From the NCBI GenBank assembly GCA_014904845.1, contig MU119226.1, positions 347,058-411,057 on the forward strand: DNA of 64,000 nt. Direction: 5' to 3'. This DNA comes from Acephala macrosclerotiorum. Taxonomy: Eukaryota; Ascomycota; Leotiomycetes; Helotiales; Mollisiaceae. The translations under genes and the position numbers were made by a program. Shown here in pieces: positions 58,949 to 64,000 of the stretch. Each line of letters opens with the position of its first letter. Within the stretch, counting starts at the first letter, position 1. The notes beneath the pieces were generated by a model. The model was not told the DNA's origin and made no database searches. It saw only the letters and a program-made list of their open reading frames with translations.

Positions 58949-59455
58949 TGTTGGAACGTCCGGGGACAAATCACGAAACACTAAGATCTTAGTCTGGTGT
59001 CAATGATTCAATTCTGTCTGCCTCTTCTCAGAAGGGGCATCCCTCTACCTATATAATTAAACAGAGTGGACGTAAGATTAAAGAGTGGACGCTAGGGCAA
59101 CTGTTGCCAAGGGCAATAGAGATCATAGTTAGATCATCTAGCCGATCGCTTAAGCGATCACATGATTGAACCGACACTGGCAACTCTCTTTTTGGGAGGA
59201 GACGCTCTTTCCAACTCGTAAACCAGATACAGGGGAGAGTACCACCGCGGCTGCCAACGCGCTGTCCCGCTACCAAATACTAGAAGGAAATCTGATCGTG
59301 AACCAGTCGCCGTCACGTGTTGTAATGCCTGACCGATCAGGCCAGACTTGGGGGAATTCCCCCAAACCCGGTGTTTATAACCTCCGAGCCAATCGGAAGC
59401 CCTGCTCCCGAAAACACCGAAAATATCGAAAAACACCAAAAACACTAAAACAACA
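58949..59455 (-). repeat. 3' LTR of the right Copia copy
   Basis: It starts TGTTGG on the plus strand (sense end CCAACA) and ends near CAACA at 59455 (sense start TGTTG). A purine-rich tract, likely the polypurine primer, sits just before it in sense. The end could instead be 59461 if the sense LTR begins TGTAG. It contains the sense promoter elements shared with 55600-55770. Confidence 0.75.
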
Positions 59456-59487
59456 ACTACACGTCCCTCTTTCCAGTGCTGTCCTCT

Positions 59488-62073
59488 TCAACGACCGCTC
59501 TCCCCGCTATTCTCGCCCTCGCCGACTGATTCCTGGGCTTCGGGACGTTGCACCCATCCCTGTACTTTGACATTAAGGCGATTGGTGCTAACGAGCGACT
59601 CAAGTGCCTTGTTAGCGTTGGACTTGGTCATGGCATCAGCTGGATTACTGTCCCCAGCAATCCACCGAATCTCCGAGAGTTCCCTGCGTTCATACGATTG
59701 TCTGATGGCCATGATGTCGATCATGAGACGCTTCTCCTTGGTAGTGCCGAGCTTGACCATGCACTCGTAGAGAGAGAAGGAATCGGTGCAAATGACCACG
59801 GGAACTGGGTTCAACCCGAGTCGCTTCATGATGAGGTCAAGGGTAGTAGAAATCGAGATTCCCATGTCGATTCCTGCTGTCATTGCGTATAGCTCAGAAG
59901 CTAGAACAGCACGAGTAACTCTCTTGCACTTCGTTGAGCTCCAGTGGAGTAAATTGCCCCGCAAGTCGAATTGTCCATCGCTATGGGTCTCATTGCCAAA
60001 AACGACGACATACCCGATCTGCGAACTGAGGTCCTCATTCATGGCAAAGGAGCCGTCCACAAAGACGAAGAGTTTCGTTGAATGTAAGTCCAGACAAAGG
60101 AACCGGAGCCCACGGTCGAGATTGTCCATCTGCCATTGTAGCCGCTTATTCAGCGCTGCAACTTGCCCCTTTTCGGGATGTTGGTATTGAGCTGCCGCCG
60201 ACATATCGTACGCAGCTTCCGGTTGGCAGATAGAACTGATGTATGCTCCCCGAGCACATTGCTCGAGGTACGTCTGCTTATAGGAGTCTAATTTCGGATC
60301 AACCAGACCTAAGCGCTTGCCTTGCCCTTTTTGCGAAAGCACAATCCCATTTCCGGTCTCATCCACTACTAGCTTGCATCCGTTGAACAGCAGAGGAGTA
60401 TTCGGCGTGAGGGACTCTGTAGGCTTAGTTAGCAGCTTGGCCTTTTGCAGCTCAGAGTCCTCTAGTTCCACAAAGGCCTGATCTCCCAGGATGAGCGTAT
60501 CGTCGGTTTGCATACCGACTATCCCGAATGGGGTATAGTTACCCTTCGTAATGAGTAGGCAGAGATCGAAGGTTGAGGGTTCCATCGAGAGCTTGTCTCT
60601 GTGGTGGGCACTATACGTCCCATACCAGTGCATTCCCGCTTCCGGGACTCTGTAGAGGGGCTTAACCACTTTGAAGACGACGTCCGATGGGAGCTCATCC
60701 GTCATTTCCTTCGGAGGCCTGGCGAAGATAACACGTGCTAGTGGAGTTGTTGATTGCACGTATGCTTGGGTGATGTCTCTCAAGTAAAAGCTGATCCCCT
60801 TGGATTTGAGAGATAAAGCTAAAGCGACGATGATTCGTTGACTGACGCGCTGGATGGTCGGGGATTGAGTCAGTACTGTCTTCTTGCCTTCATCGTTGAA
60901 TGCTTGGATCACAAGACGAGATTTCTCGTATGGAGTTGCCGTTCCCATGCCTTTGACCTCGTCTACTAGTCTTGAGCCGAAGATCCGTTGGTTGCCAATC
61001 TCCTTCGAGTTATTGGGAATCAGCTCAAAGACTCCTTTCGCGATTAGTCCATCAATTTCCTTTCTACGGGAAACTGCGAACGGATCGCCTGGGGTAGTAA
61101 TGATCCCTTTTGCGCGAAGGTCCATAGACAATTGCTTATCCCTAGTCTCTTTCTCGGTCAAGTAAGCTTCGAAAGCTTCTACATCTATACAAATTGTCAT
61201 GTAGATGTGTTCATCGGAACTGGGAACGTAGAAAGGGATCTCTACCGCAATTCGAGATAGGCGTGGGTTCTCCTTCGGAGCATACGGGGTTTTCCCGGCC
61301 GAGCGGGGTAAATCAGGCATGTCTTCCCCTGTTCTCGGACTCCTTCTAGAGGGGTTTGATTCTGGGTCTAGATCCTCTGGCAAGTTTTCTCTTAATGAAT
61401 GATCTTCTGGTTGCTCTCCGGGTTGCTCGGGGTCTTGGTAGAATGGTTTCACCGCAGTACTGCGGAAGCTCCTTGGTCCATTTGGCAATTGTAGTTGACA
61501 TGTCTCTCCATCTACTGCCAAAAGCGTGTACGGTCCTCTCCATCCTTTGCCTTCCCTCCAAACAAGCACGTCTGAATTTAGGGGTAGATCGGCCAAGTGA
61601 TGGTTCCATGGACCATTTCTCATCCGTAGAGCGTCATTGATTTGGCGAGTAGCGTGACATTCTCGGACCGCGGTCATTGCACTTTCTACCGCTTTAGCTC
61701 TGGCGGCAATTGATGCTGCAGGCGCGTCCCATTGTGACATTCGAGGGTAGGCGCCGAAGATAAGAAGTGTGGGGATAATGCCGTTCGGTCCCGCCGTATC
61801 GTTGACTGCTTTGATCGCCATTTGAAGTCGCTCTTCCTTCCGCAAATCGAGGAGTTCTCGGAGTAGTATATTATACGCACGCCTCAATGGGGCGTGGTAC
61901 CTCTCTACTAGACCAATCGAGTTGTGGGCCTCTACCGGCATAGTCTTCGAGTCGATGTCCATACTCTTAGCGTTGTCGCGGAATTCCTTAGAGTTGAAGT
62001 TCGTTCCGGGGTCATGAATAGCAAATGCCGGTGGTCCAAGGTAAACGTCGATCCAGCACGCTCGGAAAGCGTT
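59488..62073 (-). pseudogene. Copia integrase C-terminal part, reverse transcriptase and RNase H
   Basis: This part is open from just after the TAG at 62076-62074 to the terminal stop at 59488; the first Met is at 61962. It begins with the second integrase Asp (IHDPGTNFNSKEF) and the catalytic Glu (GLVERYHAPLRRAYN). After an integrase C-terminal beta region and a Pro/Glu-rich linker comes the reverse transcriptase (KSRLVIQAF, FYLRDITQAYVQS, and the active-site box QTDDTLILGD, a TDD variant of the common VDD). RNase H shows FVDGSFAMNED, ELYAMTAGID, ICTDSFSLYE and AGDSNPADAMTK, with all four acidic residues. Apart from the upstream stop codons it looks functional. Final residues are Gly/Glu/Ser-rich. 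Confidence 0.93.
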
Positions 62074-63228
62074 CTATGCCTCTTTCGCCGATATATCTAC
62101 AAGGAACCTCGCGGCTTGAAATGCTGTAGCCTCGTCTACGACCTGGAGTACTGGCTTCCCGTCGATCCACAATACGTCTAAGTAGACGGAGTGATTGAAG
62201 TCATGGTCGTCGCGCAGTGTAAACTTGAAGCGACCGGGGGATTTACCATTCATTTGGCATTGCTGGCAGAATCTCGCCATCTTCTTAATTTCTTCGAAGT
62301 TCGTGGGATGTCCTCCACGCTCTAGTACTCGCGCGAATCTGGCGGCCGATGGGTGTCCGAAGCGCCTGTGCAATCGTTTGAGCTCCGTCTCAGTCAAGTG
62401 GCAAGTAGTGAGGCCGGCCCCTGCCGTAGAAACCTCACAGTTGCTATAAACCAAGCTTTCGAGTAGATCAAGCAGTATCCAAGGATATCCAAACGCTCTA
62501 ATAATAGGCGTACGCCGTCCATCCCGGACAAGCACGTTGTCAAGGTTGTCGAATTTAACTCGCAGTCTGTCCATGTCTTGAAGGCACAGTAAAAAAGGCA
62601 CGTCTACTGGGACCACGTGAAACGTAACACGTCCAATTAGCGTGTCGACGTCGATAGTCCCAAGAAATGAAGTTTCGCCGATTCCAAACTTGATCACTGC
62701 CTCTCCAGCTCTAGATCCGTCCAATTTGACGTTCCGAATCCGTTGGAGAGCCAGGTACTGGCCTTCGCCGGCAATCGATCGTTGGGCGGCGCTAGTATCG
62801 ACCATAATGCCCATGAAGACGTTTGATGCGTAGCGGCTCGTCAAGTACGCCTCTGTATTAGTGGACATCGGAGGCGGTCTCGGCTGCATTGCGGCACTCG
62901 ATATCGTATGGTAAATTGACTGGCGATCGAGTAATTCGATGATCCTAGGTCCATCAACCGTACCGTGGGATATCATAAAGTAATTGATCGATCGCGTGAC
63001 ATCGTTTCCGTGTAAATCTCCTTCCTTGGCAAGTTCAACGACGAATTGTTCGTATTCCTCAGCGATATCGGGGTCTAGTCCTTCGAACTCAGTCACGAAC
63101 TGAGTCATCTTGTCTTTGTCGAACGGTCTCGACTTCTTAAAGCCGTCGTACGCTCTTTTTCTCTCTTCTAGCGTATGGCGAGTACTCCAACAATCCGGGT
63201 TCTCACAGACGAAGCACTTCTTCCCGTT
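62074..63228 (-). pseudogene. Copia zinc knuckle, protease and integrase N-terminal part
   Basis: This part lies between the two stops and is open throughout; the first Met is at 63108. Its start encodes the zinc knuckle CFVCENPDCWSTRH (CX2CX4CX4H order). The protease active site is IMVDTSAAQR. The GAG-pre-integrase has the HRRFGHPS ... CQQC zinc finger, then the first integrase catalytic Asp in YLDVLWIDG and VVDEATAFQAARF. It ends at AKEA-TAG. A CAG or TGG codon probably stood there before mutation. The corresponding place in the left copy reads TAA, which does not discriminate. Confidence 0.9.
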
Positions 63229-64000
63229 TTAGTATATTGTCGGCCTCTTGTGACTAGTCCGGTCGCCATACCGAGTGCTTTTACCGTGATATTTGCGGTC
63301 TGCGAAGTATGATCCGGTCATGTCTCGGTAGGCTTCTCTTTTTCCGGCTATAAAGGTCCTAGGGACTGTTTCCACTTCCGCCTGGAGTGAAATCGCGTTG
63401 CGGACGTCTTCGCATGCCGCTTGGAAGTTCGGTGAGGGTCGAAGGAGCGCCTGGTGGCACTCTGGTACGCTCCGGCAAGCGTGGTAGAGCTTGTCCCGTA
63501 TAGTGGTCTCTGTTCGCATGTCCGGGCGTAGGTCAAGCTGTTTCTGGATCAGTCCTTGGCGCAGTATCTCGAAGCATTCGAGGGTCGTCTTGTCTGGGTT
63601 TTGCGCTCGAACTGACGCGAGTGTAACCGTGTTCCACCAATTGAGTATCCTGTTCCGGCGTTCTTCGATCTCGAAGTTCGACCTTACAATCTCAATCATT
63701 CTATCGAAGGGCAGGCCTTTCCCAGCGAGCTTCTGGTAATAGAACTCGCTAGCCTCGTCGGCAAGCATAGTCGAGAACGCGTCACGGTAGTTCTCAGGTC
63801 TAACGCCTGCTTTCGGACATAAGTCTTCGAATACTCGTATAGACATATCCAATGAGTCTTCTCCTCCGTGGTATTTGAGCTTGTCGTCGTAGATCTTCAT
63901 GAGAGTAGTTAATTCTCTGCCGAGGCTGGGTGCTGCTTGATTCTCGCGACCGAAGTTGTATATTGATCGATTAGAATCCTCTGGCAGCTTTTCAGCTTCT
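63229..64000 (-). pseudogene. Copia gag, partial, ending in TAA
   Basis: The frame is open from the window's right edge to the TAA at 63231-63229. The sequence has the helical capsid-like pattern of fungal Copia gag (LADEASEFYYQKL, FEIEERRNRILNWWNT, LECFEILRQGLIQKQLDLRP, FQAACEDVRNAIS). It is followed by a basic tail (YHGKSTRYGDRTSHKRPTIY) and then, after the stop, the zinc knuckle in the same frame. The TAA may be a mutated CAA or a programmed gag terminator; the left copy also has TAA at the aligned position. Confidence 0.88.

Larger units (their letters stand above)
58949..64000 (-). mobile_element. GC-normal Copia LTR retrotransposon, partial, minus strand
   Basis: From right to left: gag (from the window edge), zinc knuckle, protease, integrase, reverse transcriptase, RNase H, 3' LTR. 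All coding parts are in the same frame, divided only by a TAA at 63231-63229 and a TAG at 62076-62074. Domain order protease-integrase-RT is diagnostic of Copia (Pseudoviridae-type). It is inserted head-on into an older copy of the same family. The 5' LTR and start of gag are outside the window. Confidence 0.95.

Noticed and set aside
1..64000. tRNA, rRNA and CRISPR arrays
   Set aside because: Looked for A/B-box pairs (e.g. the GGGTTCGAGTTC-like string near 52567) and regular spaced repeats; no cloverleaf or array could be built, and the DNA is eukaryotic.

Overview
The window is nuclear DNA of a filamentous ascomycete (Pezizomycotina, probably Leotiomycete-like; the class is inference from gene style only). 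Genes carry short GT-AG introns of 47-200 nt with CTRAY branch sites. Protein families are typical of such fungi: an ERF4-domain protein, a BAR protein, a hybrid histidine kinase, a TM7S3/TM198-like protein and a SAM-SNF2 helicase. The right end is repeat DNA with heavy C-to-T and G-to-A decay of the repeat-induced point mutation (RIP) type.

Layout. 1-6.1 kb: a possible partial gene at the left edge, then a divergent pair (CYP52-like P450 on minus, BAHD/Tri101-like acyltransferase on plus) followed by a small VOC-fold protein; together they look like a small metabolic locus. 6.1-11.8 kb: gene-poor DNA with an old tandem duplication carrying two TATA boxes, and a 1,325-bp Tc1/mariner element with perfect 28-bp inverted repeats, a TA duplication and one internal stop. 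11.8-13.4 kb: five-exon BAR protein. 13.4-18.7 kb: mostly empty, with a DUF4267-like gene, a 261-bp MITE and a 51-nt T tract. 18.7-26.6 kb: a very large SAM-SNF2/ATRX-like helicase. 27.7-29.6 kb: glutathione synthetase (GSH2). 30-33.2 kb: two tandem uncharacterised proteins with a winged-helix-like segment. 33.9-34.6 kb: mitochondrial SSB. 35.5-39.1 kb: TM7S3/TM198-like membrane protein. 39.1-43.5 kb: gene-free. 43.5-47.8 kb: GAF-type hybrid histidine kinase. 49.6-51.4 kb: ERF4-domain protein. 51.4-55.4 kb: gene-free.

From about 55.5 kb to the end there are two Copia LTR retrotransposons in opposite orientation. The left copy (plus strand) is almost completely stripped of C and G except in CpG pairs. 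It is cut in its integrase region by the right copy (minus strand), which has normal base composition and is coding in one frame apart from two stop codons. All three nonsense sites in GC-normal transposons here (one Tc1, two Copia) can be explained by CpA-to-TpA changes, so RIP seems to have acted strongly on one copy and lightly on others.

Most host genes are housekeeping or signalling genes with no operon-like relation; the P450/acyltransferase/VOC group is the only set that may share a pathway. No tRNA, rRNA or CRISPR array was found.
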